NCBI GenBank assembly: GCA_002786355.1
Contig: PGCO01000002.1
Coordinates: 372,001-436,000 of the forward strand
Origin: Sediminibacterium sp. FEMGT703S
GTDB taxonomy: Bacteria > Bacteroidota > Bacteroidia > Chitinophagales > Chitinophagaceae
DNA: 64,000 nt
Reading direction: 5' to 3'
The notes below the pieces were generated by a model that did not search any database, had not been told where the DNA came from, and saw only the letters and a list, made by a program, of their open reading frames with translations. A program made the translations under genes and the position numbers. Below are positions 17,008 through 25,244 of the stretch, one piece after another. Numbering within the stretch: the stretch's first letter is position 1; the number at the start of each line of letters is the position of its first letter.

Positions 17008-17778
17008 ATGGATATCAACACCATGATATTACTATGCATTTTTGCTTTCTTAGCAGGGTTTGTTGATGCAATAGTGGGTGGGGGCGGATTGATTCAGTTA
17101 CCTGCAGGCATTATGCTATTGCCACAATTCCCAGTTGCAACTGTTATGGGATCTTTAAAAATACCTGCATTTACAGGTACCGCTTTTGCAGCAAGACAAT
17201 ATGTAAAAAAAGTTGCAGTAAACTGGAATCAAGTAGGGTTAATGTGCTTAATTGCTTTTAGTGCAGCATTTGCTGGATCGCAGCTCCTATCTATTGTTAG
17301 CAATAAATACATGAAGCCGGTTATATTTATTGTCTTAATCATTGTTGCCCTTTACACTTATTCTAAGAAAAACTTTGGACAAACCGTTCACAAACAATTA
17401 TCTGATAAACAGCAATTAAAGTATGCCTTAATAATTAGTTTAGTGATTGGATTTTATGATGGTTTCATTGGGCCAGGAGCCGGAAGTTTCTTTATAATGG
17501 CATTCATAAGTATATTGGGATTTGATTTTTTAAAAGCAGGTACTCATGCCAAACTGATTAACCTCTCTACCAATTTAGGATCGATTTCCTTATTCATGTT
17601 AAAAGGAACCATATTATGGTCAGTAGCTATTCCAATGGCTGTATGCAATGCAATTGGAGGTATTTTAGGTGCTAAACTAGCCATTTATAAAGGCAATCAG
17701 TTTATTCGAATTTTCTTTTTGTTAGTTGTAATGGCTACTTTATTAAGGTTTGGATATGATATATTTTTAAAGAACTAG
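17008..17778 (+). CDS. TauE/SafE family membrane permease
   Basis: A 256-residue membrane protein with about eight helices in the TauE/SafE (TSUP) fold, a family linked to export of sulfite, sulfoacetate and other organic anions. The two family glycine motifs are present: FVDAIVGGGGLIQLPAG near the N-terminus and GFYDGFIGPGAGSFFIMAF in the second half. I use the ATG at 17008 (MDINTM), 7 nt after the EamA stop; a TTG at 16975 inside the EamA gene is less likely. It ends the 13204-17778 operon. Its stop overlaps the convergent SUMF1-like gene by 4 nt. Confidence 0.87.
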   Translation: MDINTMILLCIFAFLAGFVDAIVGGGGLIQLPAGIMLLPQFPVATVMGSLKIPAFTGTAFAARQYVKKVAVNWNQVGLMCLIAFSAAFAGSQLLSIVSNKYMKPVIFIVLIIVALYTYSKKNFGQTVHKQLSDKQQLKYALIISLVIGFYDGFIGPGAGSFFIMAFISILGFDFLKAGTHAKLINLSTNLGSISLFMLKGTILWSVAIPMAVCNAIGGILGAKLAIYKGNQFIRIFFLLVVMATLLRFGYDIFLKN

Positions 17779-18995
17779 TCTTCCTCTAACACTACCCTAA
17801 AACCTATATCTACATAATAATTACTAGGAGCAATTTTACCTCTATAAATTATTTTTGATTTTGAAGATTCGCTAGCACTGCCCCCTCTAACCACTTTTTG
17901 TGTACCAACTGATGGTCCCCTATAAACTACACCAAAAACAAGATTTCTACTAACTGATTCATACCATGTAGGATTATACCAATCATTTGTCCATTCAAAC
18001 ACATTGGCACTCATATCATAAATATCAAGTTCGTTTGGATAAGTGCCACCTACCCTTTTCATAACTGCATCATTTTTTTTGAAAGTCCAACCTACTTTTT
18101 CTAAAAAATCTGATCCTGCATAAATGAAATTTTTAGTTTTTTGGGCCCCTCTTGCAGCATATTCCCATTCAGCTTCAGACGGTAGCCGATATTTTTTCTC
18201 CGTAACATAGCTTAACCAATGACAATAGTCGATTGCGTCATCCCAAGTAATATTCCGAATTGGATAATCATCTTGCCATCCAGCTGAGGGAGCGTCAGGC
18301 ATTTTTCTTTTTGTTTCCGAACAAAAATATCTGAACTGCTTAACGGTTACTTCGTATTGTCCAATATTAAAATTGTTAACCGTTGCAGTAAAAGCAGGCT
18401 TTGTATCTGATGGACTTTCCTCATTCTTACTCCCCATCATAAAACTCCCCTTTTTAACGTAAACCATTTCAGGCAAGTACGACTTACTTATTTTTCTTTC
18501 CATTTCAAATGGATAGTCTCTAAAAACCCCCACTCGATAATTATTGGTGTCGGCATAAAAAATGAATCCATTATTTCTCCAATATTTCTTTTTTTCATCT
18601 TCTGTTATACCAACTTTCTTCAACATTTTAGTGGGTCTAAACAAAGGAGACTTCGCAAAAGTATCTATTGCTTGATAATATTTTTGCGGGGAACTAGATA
18701 CCTGAATTTCAGAAATATATTCTTTGCCTAAAAAGATAAATAAAGTAACTACTTCCCCTTTTTTATAAACCAAACACTTCTTAGAAGGAATTTCTTCTCT
18801 GAAAGTATACCCTCTCTTTTCCATCCATTTTTCATGTTTCTTAATTGGCATATTATCTAATAAAAACACCAATTCATCTATTTTATACCCCTCTGCAAAT
18901 AATAACGATAATCTTTCGGAGTCAATTTGTGCAGAAAGATTGCTTGTACTGAAGCAAATCATCATGAATGCTAATGTTTTGATAATCAGTTTCAT
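17775..18995 (-). CDS. Exported SUMF1/formylglycine-enzyme-like protein lacking active-site cysteines
   Basis: A 406-residue exported protein (signal peptide about residues 1-22, ending LSAQ). An unrecognised N-terminal region (about 23-170) precedes an FGE-sulfatase/SUMF1 domain: MVYVKKGSFMMGS, FNIGQYEVTVKQFRYFC, NITWDDAIDYCHWLS, YRLPSEAEWEYAARGA, MSANVFEWTNDWY. True formylglycine-generating enzymes have GGSxxC and a second Cys five residues later. Here the motif reads RGGSASESSKSKIIYR, so the two positions are Glu and Lys. It is therefore unlikely to oxidise sulfatases and more likely has a structural or binding role. No sulfatase gene is nearby. It is divergent from the TonB-like gene. Confidence 0.83.
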   Translation of the reverse strand: MKLIIKTLAFMMICFSTSNLSAQIDSERLSLLFAEGYKIDELVFLLDNMPIKKHEKWMEKRGYTFREEIPSKKCLVYKKGEVVTLFIFLGKEYISEIQVSSSPQKYYQAIDTFAKSPLFRPTKMLKKVGITEDEKKKYWRNNGFIFYADTNNYRVGVFRDYPFEMERKISKSYLPEMVYVKKGSFMMGSKNEESPSDTKPAFTATVNNFNIGQYEVTVKQFRYFCSETKRKMPDAPSAGWQDDYPIRNITWDDAIDYCHWLSYVTEKKYRLPSEAEWEYAARGAQKTKNFIYAGSDFLEKVGWTFKKNDAVMKRVGGTYPNELDIYDMSANVFEWTNDWYNPTWYESVSRNLVFGVVYRGPSVGTQKVVRGGSASESSKSKIIYRGKIAPSNYYVDIGFRVVLEED

Positions 18996-19078
18996 ATAAC
19001 AGAGTGTTTCACAACAAGGTAATAAAATTAACCTTTCATTCCACTAAAAATAATTGGATTAATGTACTTTTATGCTTC

Positions 19079-19918
19079 ATGAATCAAGAACGGATATTAG
19101 AAAGACAAGATCAACTTAAGGCGAGTATTATCACATTGGTAATTACTGTGATTTTGTTCTCTATATTTTTTTATGTTCGTTATCAACAGCCACCAGTTCA
19201 AGAACCAATGGCTGGTGAAGGCATAGAAGTAAATCTAGGTAATGTTGAAACAGGGGAAGGCATTATTCCACCTACTGCTATAGGAGAATTAAATGAATCG
19301 CCAGAAAATTCAGAGACCTATCAAACATCCACAGAAAATATTGATATTCCAGAAAATACAAGTTCAGAAGATGATATACCATTAACAAAATCTGTAGTTA
19401 AACCCAATAGCAAACCCAGCAATAGCAACAGCTCTACTCCCCCTACCCCAAAACCAAAAGCTGTGTTTACTGGAACAAATAAAAAAAGTAGTGGCGGCAA
19501 CTTAGCAGATAGTTATAATGGTGTAAACAATCAAGGAATCGCAGGTGGCAAGGGAGATCAAGGCAAGCCAACAGGCAATCCTAATTCAGATAGTTACCAA
19601 GGCAATGCTGCTATTGGAAATGGTGGATTGGGTGGTTCAAATGGCGTTGCCATTAGAAGTGGATTAGATGGTAGAAGAATTACCAAGCTTCCTTCTTTTG
19701 AAGACGATTTTAATGAAAACGCTAAAGTGGCTGTAGACATTACCGTTAATCAGTCAGGTGCTGTTACAGCTGCCACGATAAATCCTAAAGGTACTACTAC
19801 TACCAATCAACGTATCAGGAATATCGCCATCTTAAAAGCAAAATCGCTTAAATTAAATTCGGGTGATACAGAAGAACAAACAGGAACTTTAGTATTTAAT
19901 TTTAAGCTTAAGAATTAA
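19079..19918 (+). CDS. TonB-like energy transducer
   Basis: A 279-residue inner-membrane-anchored periplasmic protein. After a short cytoplasmic N-terminus there is one helix (about residues 17-35, ASIITLVITVILFSIFFYV), then a long low-complexity linker rich in Pro, Ser, Asn and Gly (about 36-200). A C-terminal beta-alpha-beta domain follows (NAKVAVDITVNQSGAV, then GTLVFNFKLKN). This layout fits TonB or a TonB-like transducer driven by ExbB/ExbD, neither of which is in the window. I use the ATG at 19079 (MNQERILERQ); a GTG at 19004 gives an unlikely N-terminus. folC follows after 23 nt. Confidence 0.72.
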   Translation: MNQERILERQDQLKASIITLVITVILFSIFFYVRYQQPPVQEPMAGEGIEVNLGNVETGEGIIPPTAIGELNESPENSETYQTSTENIDIPENTSSEDDIPLTKSVVKPNSKPSNSNSSTPPTPKPKAVFTGTNKKSSGGNLADSYNGVNNQGIAGGKGDQGKPTGNPNSDSYQGNAAIGNGGLGGSNGVAIRSGLDGRRITKLPSFEDDFNENAKVAVDITVNQSGAVTAATINPKGTTTTNQRIRNIAILKAKSLKLNSGDTEEQTGTLVFNFKLKN

Positions 19919-19941
19919 ATTATTTGCACCTTTGCCGCAAG

Positions 19942-21228
19942 ATGAATTACGCAGATACGCTTTCCTATTTATTCAATAAGCTTCCTATGTTTAGTAAAGT
20001 GGGAGAATCGGCTTATAAAAAAGATTTAACCAATACCATTGCACTTTGCGAAGCATTAGGAAACCCTCATAAAAAATTTAAATCTATTCATATTGCAGGT
20101 ACAAATGGCAAAGGTTCTACCAGTCATATGCTTGCAGCAATTTTACAAACAGCTGGATATAAAACTGGTTTGTACACTTCACCGCATTTACATGATTTTA
20201 GAGAACGGATTAAAATCAATGGAGAATGTTGTTCTGAAGAATTTGTGATTGAGTTTACCCAAAAAATAAAACCACAAATTGAATCTATTTCACCTTCTTT
20301 CTTCGAAATAACGGTTGCTATGGCATTCGATTATTTTGCAGCGCAATCGGTTGATATAGCTATCATTGAAACGGGCTTAGGTGGCAGATTAGACAGCACA
20401 AATATTATTCTTCCCGAACTAAGTATCATCACTAATATTGGGATGGATCATATGAACTTATTGGGGAACACACTCACCGCAATTGCTGGCGAAAAAGCTG
20501 GTATCATCAAACCATTGATTCCAGTGGTAATTGGAGAATACCTTCCAGAAACTTTACCCATTTTTTTATCCGCGGCTAAAACAAGTCTTGTTTCACTTGC
20601 ACAAGAAAAAAGGTATATCAGTGATTGGTTATTCCAAGATAACCTACTAAATATTACCGTAGTAGATAAAGAAAAAAATGAGTACCAACATTTTGCTTTA
20701 GACTTAACAGGCTTTTATCAAACCAAAAATTTATTAACTGTTCTTGAAGCTTGTACCCTACTCCAACAACATGGTTGGAATATTCATCAAAGCCATATTC
20801 AAGAAGCGCTTAAAAATGTAAAAAAGCTTACAGGATTGCATGGAAGATGGGAAGTCATTCAAATGAACCCCATGGTAATTCTAGATGTAGGACACAATGT
20901 TGACGGAATCAAAGCAATTTTGACCCAATTAGATTTGATGAATTTTAATCAACTGCATTGGGTAATGGGCATGGTAAAAGATAAAGATATTCATGCGGTT
21001 TTATCGCTTCTTCCCATCACAGCTAAATACTATTTTACGAAAGCGAATATCCCTAGAGCATTAGATGAAAATGAATTGCTAAATCAGGCAAATGAAATTG
21101 GCTTGACAGGTTCAACATATAGTAATGTAAATGAAGCTATCCTTGCTGCCAATGAAAACGCTGGATTGAATGATCTTATACTTGTTTGTGGAAGTGTTTT
21201 TTTAATTGCTGAAGTACAGAGAAATTAA
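19942..21228 (+). CDS. folC: Bifunctional folylpolyglutamate synthase / dihydrofolate synthase
   Basis: A 428-residue cytoplasmic Mur-ligase-type enzyme that adds glutamate to dihydropteroate and to folates. The ATP-binding P-loop is IHIAGTNGKGSTSHML. Other family elements are YTSPHLHDFRERIKINGE, FFEITVAMAFDYFA, ETGLGGRLDSTNI, ITNIGMDHMNLLGNTL, the catalytic region EKAGIIK, and HGRWEVI and ILDVGHN in the C-terminal domain. I use the ATG at 19942; the in-frame TTG at 19924 falls in the promoter-like sequence CACCTTTG (19927-19934, one mismatch to consensus). It converges on the Nudix gene with a 1-nt gap. Confidence 0.95.
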   Translation: MNYADTLSYLFNKLPMFSKVGESAYKKDLTNTIALCEALGNPHKKFKSIHIAGTNGKGSTSHMLAAILQTAGYKTGLYTSPHLHDFRERIKINGECCSEEFVIEFTQKIKPQIESISPSFFEITVAMAFDYFAAQSVDIAIIETGLGGRLDSTNIILPELSIITNIGMDHMNLLGNTLTAIAGEKAGIIKPLIPVVIGEYLPETLPIFLSAAKTSLVSLAQEKRYISDWLFQDNLLNITVVDKEKNEYQHFALDLTGFYQTKNLLTVLEACTLLQQHGWNIHQSHIQEALKNVKKLTGLHGRWEVIQMNPMVILDVGHNVDGIKAILTQLDLMNFNQLHWVMGMVKDKDIHAVLSLLPITAKYYFTKANIPRALDENELLNQANEIGLTGSTYSNVNEAILAANENAGLNDLILVCGSVFLIAEVQRN

Positions 21229-21229
21229 A

Positions 21230-21790
21230 CTATCCCTTTAGCCAACCTAATTTGATTGCCGCAGCATACATTGCACCAATTTGAGCACCATGCTTAAAAG
21301 AATGTGCTAAAAGCTGCTTCATGAAATCTTCCTTCGGCACCAAAACAATTTCAATATCTTCAAATGGATCATAGGCTGTTTTGCCGGTCGATTCTATTGC
21401 TGTTGCTAAATAAAAATAAGCGTAATTACTTTCTAAAGGTGGATTTGGATAAACTGAATAGAGCAATTCAAACTGATCCGTTTGATAACCAGTTTCTTCC
21501 TTCATCTCTCTTTTTGCGGCAATCATTGGGTCTTCATTTGCTTCAATCAATCCACCAGGTAACTCAAGTGTAATAATGCCAGCAGCATGACGGTATTGTT
21601 TTACCATTACAATTTCTTCTTTGGGGGTAACCATGAATATATTGCAAAAATCAGGTACTTTAATAATCAGGTACGGATCAATGACCCTTCCATCTGGCAA
21701 TTGGCATGCTTCTTCTTTCACACTCAACCATTTCTTGGTATACCCTACAATTGATTGCTGAATTGACCATGGTTTAATTTCCTTTTGCAT
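21230..21790 (-). CDS. Nudix hydrolase (paralogue 1)
   Basis: A 186-residue Nudix hydrolase of the ADP-ribose pyrophosphatase type. The Nudix box is complete: G-x5-E-x7-REMKEETGY within GGLIEANEDPMIAAKREMKE. N-terminal pattern (VKEEACQLPDGRVIDPYLIIKVPDF, MVTPKEEIVMVKQYRHAAG) matches ADPR-ase-like members that hydrolyse nucleoside diphosphates linked to sugars. It is the last gene of a six-gene minus-strand operon and is 1 nt from its same-length paralogue upstream. The exact substrate is unknown. Confidence 0.88.
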   Translation of the reverse strand: MQKEIKPWSIQQSIVGYTKKWLSVKEEACQLPDGRVIDPYLIIKVPDFCNIFMVTPKEEIVMVKQYRHAAGIITLELPGGLIEANEDPMIAAKREMKEETGYQTDQFELLYSVYPNPPLESNYAYFYLATAIESTGKTAYDPFEDIEIVLVPKEDFMKQLLAHSFKHGAQIGAMYAAAIKLGWLKG

Positions 21791-21791
21791 T

Positions 21792-22352
21792 TTATACCTT
21801 TAATTTATTTAGTCGCATTAACGCATACAAAATTGTACAGGTTTGCATTGATTGGATAAACCCTTGCGTTTTAAATGCATTTATAAAATCATCCCACTCC
21901 ATTTCTATAACTTCCACTTCTTCCGATGAATCTCTTATTGCATTGGGGTCAATCGTGCCACCTGTAGCCAAGAACATATGCATCACATTGGTATTAGTGG
22001 TGGGGTTGGGAGATATTTTACCAAGGTATTCAATTTGATCGAACCGATAGCCAGTCTCTTCTAACAGCTCTCGTTCAATAGTATTTTCTAAAGAAGCATC
22101 AGTAGCATCTACGCAGCCTCCAGGAAGTTCTAATGCAATAGTGTCTAATCCAGCTCTATAAATTTTCTCAACAATTACAGTCCCTTTCTTTGTAATTGCA
22201 ACAGCTGTGGCATAATCAGGAAATCCATAAATATAAAATGGCTCTATAATAGAACCATCATTCTTTAGATAACTATTCTTCCTTACATCAGTCCATTGAT
22301 CTTTGATCAATTGTTCTGACTGTAACAACTTCCACTTTTTCATTTCAGCCAT
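21792..22352 (-). CDS. Nudix hydrolase (paralogue 2, variant Nudix box)
   Basis: A second 186-residue Nudix hydrolase with the same architecture as its neighbour (IIEPFYIYGFPDYATAVAITKKG, VEKIYRAGLDTIALELPGG). The Nudix box reads GGCVDATDASLENTIERELLEETGY, so the first acidic residue of GX5E is Asp rather than Glu, while the REx2EE metal-binding core is intact. The pair looks like a tandem duplication followed by divergence. Its ATG at 22352 overlaps the upstream YfiT-like stop (TAATG); an ATG three codons later is also possible. Confidence 0.86.
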   Translation of the reverse strand: MAEMKKWKLLQSEQLIKDQWTDVRKNSYLKNDGSIIEPFYIYGFPDYATAVAITKKGTVIVEKIYRAGLDTIALELPGGCVDATDASLENTIERELLEETGYRFDQIEYLGKISPNPTTNTNVMHMFLATGGTIDPNAIRDSSEEVEVIEMEWDDFINAFKTQGFIQSMQTCTILYALMRLNKLKV

Positions 22353-22876
22353 TACCAGTTATTTTTATCTCTCAATAATCTTATATGCGCAGTATGGTGT
22401 TTCCCATGCCAAGCATACATCCCTAAAAGAAACCATAAGCTCATTTCTTTTTTACTACCAGGATGATAGATCGTTCTTTCCCATTGCGCTTGGGCAAGAT
22501 CTTTAATTGCAAAATGCCATCTAGTATGTAATGCATGTAATAGGGTCACTGAAATATTAACAGGCAGTGTTTTCACATCATTCAATACAGTCCAAGCATT
22601 CTCATCATATGGTTTAATCGTAGGACAATCTTCCGTTAAGCCTAGTTTGAATCTACAATAAGCATTCATATGACTGTCTGCCAAATGATGAACCACTTCA
22701 TGAATAGTCCATCCACCATTTCTGTAAGGGGTATGCAACTGTGCCTCATCTAAATTCAAGAGTACCCGTTCAATTTCTTCAGGTAAAAATTGAATATCTG
22801 CCAACCATTGATGTTTCAGGCTTTCTGAATACGGCTGAAATTCAAACTCACCAATTGGATAACGTTCATCTATCAT
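22352..22876 (-). CDS. YfiT/BstA-like DinB-family protein
   Basis: A 174-residue cytoplasmic protein of the DinB superfamily, YfiT type. In Bacilli, YfiT/BstA acts as a metal-dependent bacillithiol S-transferase. The metal-binding histidines are in WTIHEVVHHLADSHMNAYCRFKLG and YAWHGKHHTAHIRLLR, and YPIGEFEF at the N-terminus is typical. Many Bacteroidota carry such genes, and thiol-transferase activity here is inference. It is 4 nt downstream of the ABC ATPase gene and overlaps the Nudix start, so it belongs to the fbp operon. Confidence 0.85.
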   Translation of the reverse strand: MIDERYPIGEFEFQPYSESLKHQWLADIQFLPEEIERVLLNLDEAQLHTPYRNGGWTIHEVVHHLADSHMNAYCRFKLGLTEDCPTIKPYDENAWTVLNDVKTLPVNISVTLLHALHTRWHFAIKDLAQAQWERTIYHPGSKKEMSLWFLLGMYAWHGKHHTAHIRLLRDKNNW

Positions 22877-22880
22877 AAGG

Positions 22881-23645
22881 TTAATTTTCGGCCCTTAATT
22901 CGCGCCCGGTCAAATGAATAAATACATCTTCCAAATTCGCATTTTTAACTTGCTTGGGTCGCTCAAAACCACTTGCCACTAAATCATCTATCAATTTATC
23001 TGGAGAATCTAAAGCAATCACTTTCCCGCTATCAATAATAGCCACTCTATCACACAGCACTTCCGCCTCGTCCATATAATGAGTGGTAATAATTACAGTA
23101 GTACCCTTCAGTCTGATTTCTTTGATAAGATCCCATAAATTTCTTCGCGCTTGTGGATCAAGTCCTGTGGTAGGCTCGTCTAAAAAAATAATACTAGGAT
23201 GATTAATTAATGTAGTGGCAATAGAGAAGCGTTGTTTTTGACCACCACTTAATTCTTTGTACTTAGCTTTTGCCTTATCCGTTAAATTAACTGTTTCTAA
23301 TAACTCTATAGGATTCACTGGTTGATTGTATAATCCAGCAAATAAAACAATCAATTCTGATAGTGTTAGATTAGGGTAATACCCAGAGGTTTGCAACTGA
23401 ACGCCAATCAGTTTTTTGATTTCATTTGGATCTTTATCTAAGTCAAAACCAGCAACTTCGATGCTTCCACTTGTCTTTTCTCTAAGTGTTTCAATAATTT
23501 CAAGTGTAGTAGATTTCCCTGCACCATTCGGCCCCAACAATCCAAAAATTTCCCCTTCAAACACTTCAAAACTAATTCCCTTCACTGCGTGGAAGGAACC
23601 ATACTTTTTATGCAAATCTTTTACGCTAATAATTGTTTTTGCCAT
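22881..23645 (-). CDS. ABC-2 type transporter ATP-binding protein
   Basis: A 254-residue ABC ATPase of the CcmA/NatA-like group that normally pairs with an ABC-2 permease. Walker A is GPNGAGKST, the signature is LSGGQKQR, Walker B is IIFLDEPTTGLDP, and the H-loop is TTHYMDEAE. All motifs are intact. No ABC-2 permease lies next to it. The neighbouring 161-residue membrane protein is too small to be one and has a signal peptide, so the permease must be encoded elsewhere. It sits in the middle of the fbp operon with gaps of 2 and 4 nt. Confidence 0.92.
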   Translation of the reverse strand: MAKTIISVKDLHKKYGSFHAVKGISFEVFEGEIFGLLGPNGAGKSTTLEIIETLREKTSGSIEVAGFDLDKDPNEIKKLIGVQLQTSGYYPNLTLSELIVLFAGLYNQPVNPIELLETVNLTDKAKAKYKELSGGQKQRFSIATTLINHPSIIFLDEPTTGLDPQARRNLWDLIKEIRLKGTTVIITTHYMDEAEVLCDRVAIIDSGKVIALDSPDKLIDDLVASGFERPKQVKNANLEDVFIHLTGRELRAEN

Positions 23646-23647
23646 AA

Positions 23648-24133
23648 TTAAAATTGATAGACTAGTCCAGCAGATTGTTTTCCCAAACCTAGCGACACAG
23701 TTGATTTTTTATGTTGTTGATTAAACAAATTTACCGCAGTTAACATGTGATTTTGGCCAATTAAATTAAAATATCCTCCTGCAATAGACGACAAAAAACC
23801 AGCCCCAATTAAAGTCCACCCCATACTTTTATTAGATCCAGACAAATTATTGACTCCAACTAAAAGCGTTATTGCTCCAGCAAAACCAAATAACTGACCA
23901 GTAATTTTATTCCTTTGATGTTTTAAATAAGCATCAATTATTTCCGGATTATTGGTTCTGTAAAATAGCTGTTTAAACTGTGTACTCCCTTTAAAAATAC
24001 TGTCATTATAAACAATATTATTGGGTTTGGTCATAATGGTATAACTCATTGTGCCTCTTGGTAAAGGCTGTTGTGCTTTTAACCCTTGAACAGAAATAAA
24101 AAGGAGTATGATGATAATAAGATTCTTTTTCAT
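23648..24133 (-). CDS. Exported or membrane protein of unknown function
   Basis: A 161-residue protein with an N-terminal signal sequence (about residues 1-20, ending LKAQ) and two Gly-rich hydrophobic stretches at about residues 82-97 and 104-125 (GFAGAITLLVGVNNLSG, GWTLIGAGFLSSIAGGYFN). These could be membrane helices. I recognise no family. It is 2 nt from both the fbp stop upstream and the ABC ATPase start downstream, so it is co-transcribed with them. Confidence 0.7.
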   Translation of the reverse strand: MKKNLIIIILLFISVQGLKAQQPLPRGTMSYTIMTKPNNIVYNDSIFKGSTQFKQLFYRTNNPEIIDAYLKHQRNKITGQLFGFAGAITLLVGVNNLSGSNKSMGWTLIGAGFLSSIAGGYFNLIGQNHMLTAVNLFNQQHKKSTVSLGLGKQSAGLVYQF

Positions 24134-24135
24134 GC

Positions 24136-25152
24136 TTAATTTTTTGTTGTTGCAACCTCAGCTAATTCTTCCATCATTAATTTACTACCAATAAATAATG
24201 GTGTTCGTTGATGTAAAGAAGTGGGTTCTATATCAAGTATTCTTCCAACACCATCAGTTGCAACACCGCCTGCAACTTCTAAAATAAAAGCAAATGGATT
24301 GGCTTCATAAAGTAGACGAAGTTTACCACCTGGCTTTTCGGTAGTTCCAGGATACATAAAAATTCCGCCTTTTATTAAATTCCTGTGTACATCTGCCACC
24401 ATGCTTCCAATATAGCGCTGAGTATAAGGGCCACCATTTTCCTTCGTTTTTCGTTGACAGCCATCTATATACTTCCTCACTCCTTCATTGTATTGAAAAA
24501 AGTTCCCATGGTTAACTGAATAGAACTTGCCAGAAGGAGGGCATGTAATATTGGGATGACTCATGGTAAACTCGCCAATGGAGGGATCTAGCGTAAAACC
24601 ATTAACGCCTCTTCTGGTTGCATACACAAACATGGTACTAGAACCATAAACTACATAACCGGCAGCAACTTGATTTTTACCGGGTTGCAAAAAATCTTCT
24701 TTTGTACAAGGTTTACCTAAAGGGCTCACTCTTCGGTAAACACCAAAAATAGTTCCAATTGATACGTTGACATCTATATTACCAGAGCCATCTAATGGAT
24801 CAAATAAGACAACGTATTTACTATTATTACTGATTTCATCATCAAACACCACAAAGTCATCCATTTCTTCACTTCCAATACCTGCACAACTAATGCCATG
24901 CTGTAACACTCCTAAAAACTGATTATTCGCATAGATATCTAATTTCTTTACATCTTCTCCCTGGACGTTAATGCTGCCAGCATCGCCTAAAATATCCACT
25001 AAACCTGCTTTATTTACCTCAACATTAACCCTTTTGGCGGCCAAAGCCATATCCCTAAGCAACCTGCTTAATTCGCCAGTAGCAGTAGGAAATTGTCTTA
25101 ATTGTTGCAGTGTAAACTCATCTAAAGTGAGGACGTTTCTATTAATACTCAT
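24136..25152 (-). CDS. fbp: Fructose-1,6-bisphosphatase, class I
   Basis: A 338-residue gluconeogenic enzyme that dephosphorylates fructose-1,6-bisphosphate. The metal and phosphate motif is [20 protein letters not shown]. Other class I elements are [55 protein letters not shown] and the C-terminal [12 protein letters not shown] use the ATG at 25152 (MSINRN); a TTG three codons earlier is less likely. It is the first gene of a six-gene minus-strand operon reaching 21230. The aspartokinase gene diverges from it. Confidence 0.95.
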   Translation of the reverse strand: MSINRNVLTLDEFTLQQLRQFPTATGELSRLLRDMALAAKRVNVEVNKAGLVDILGDAGSINVQGEDVKKLDIYANNQFLGVLQHGISCAGIGSEEMDDFVVFDDEISNNSKYVVLFDPLDGSGNIDVNVSIGTIFGVYRRVSPLGKPCTKEDFLQPGKNQVAAGYVVYGSSTMFVYATRRGVNGFTLDPSIGEFTMSHPNITCPPSGKFYSVNHGNFFQYNEGVRKYIDGCQRKTKENGGPYTQRYIGSMVADVHRNLIKGGIFMYPGTTEKPGGKLRLLYEANPFAFILEVAGGVATDGVGRILDIEPTSLHQRTPLFIGSKLMMEELAEVATTKN

Positions 25153-25201
25153 ATGGTGCAATTCGTTTACATAAAGATAGTAATTGGGCGGGTACGCAAC
25201 G

Positions 25202-25209
25202 TATATTTG
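25202..25209 (+). promoter_or_regulatory. -7 promoter box TATATTTG for the aspartokinase gene
   Basis: An exact TAnnTTTG match, 35 nt upstream of the ATG at 25245, in the 92-nt divergent region shared with fbp. It predicts a leader of about 31 nt. Confidence 0.6.
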
Positions 25210-25244
25210 TAGAGATATTGAACTTCTACTTTAAGGAATAATAT

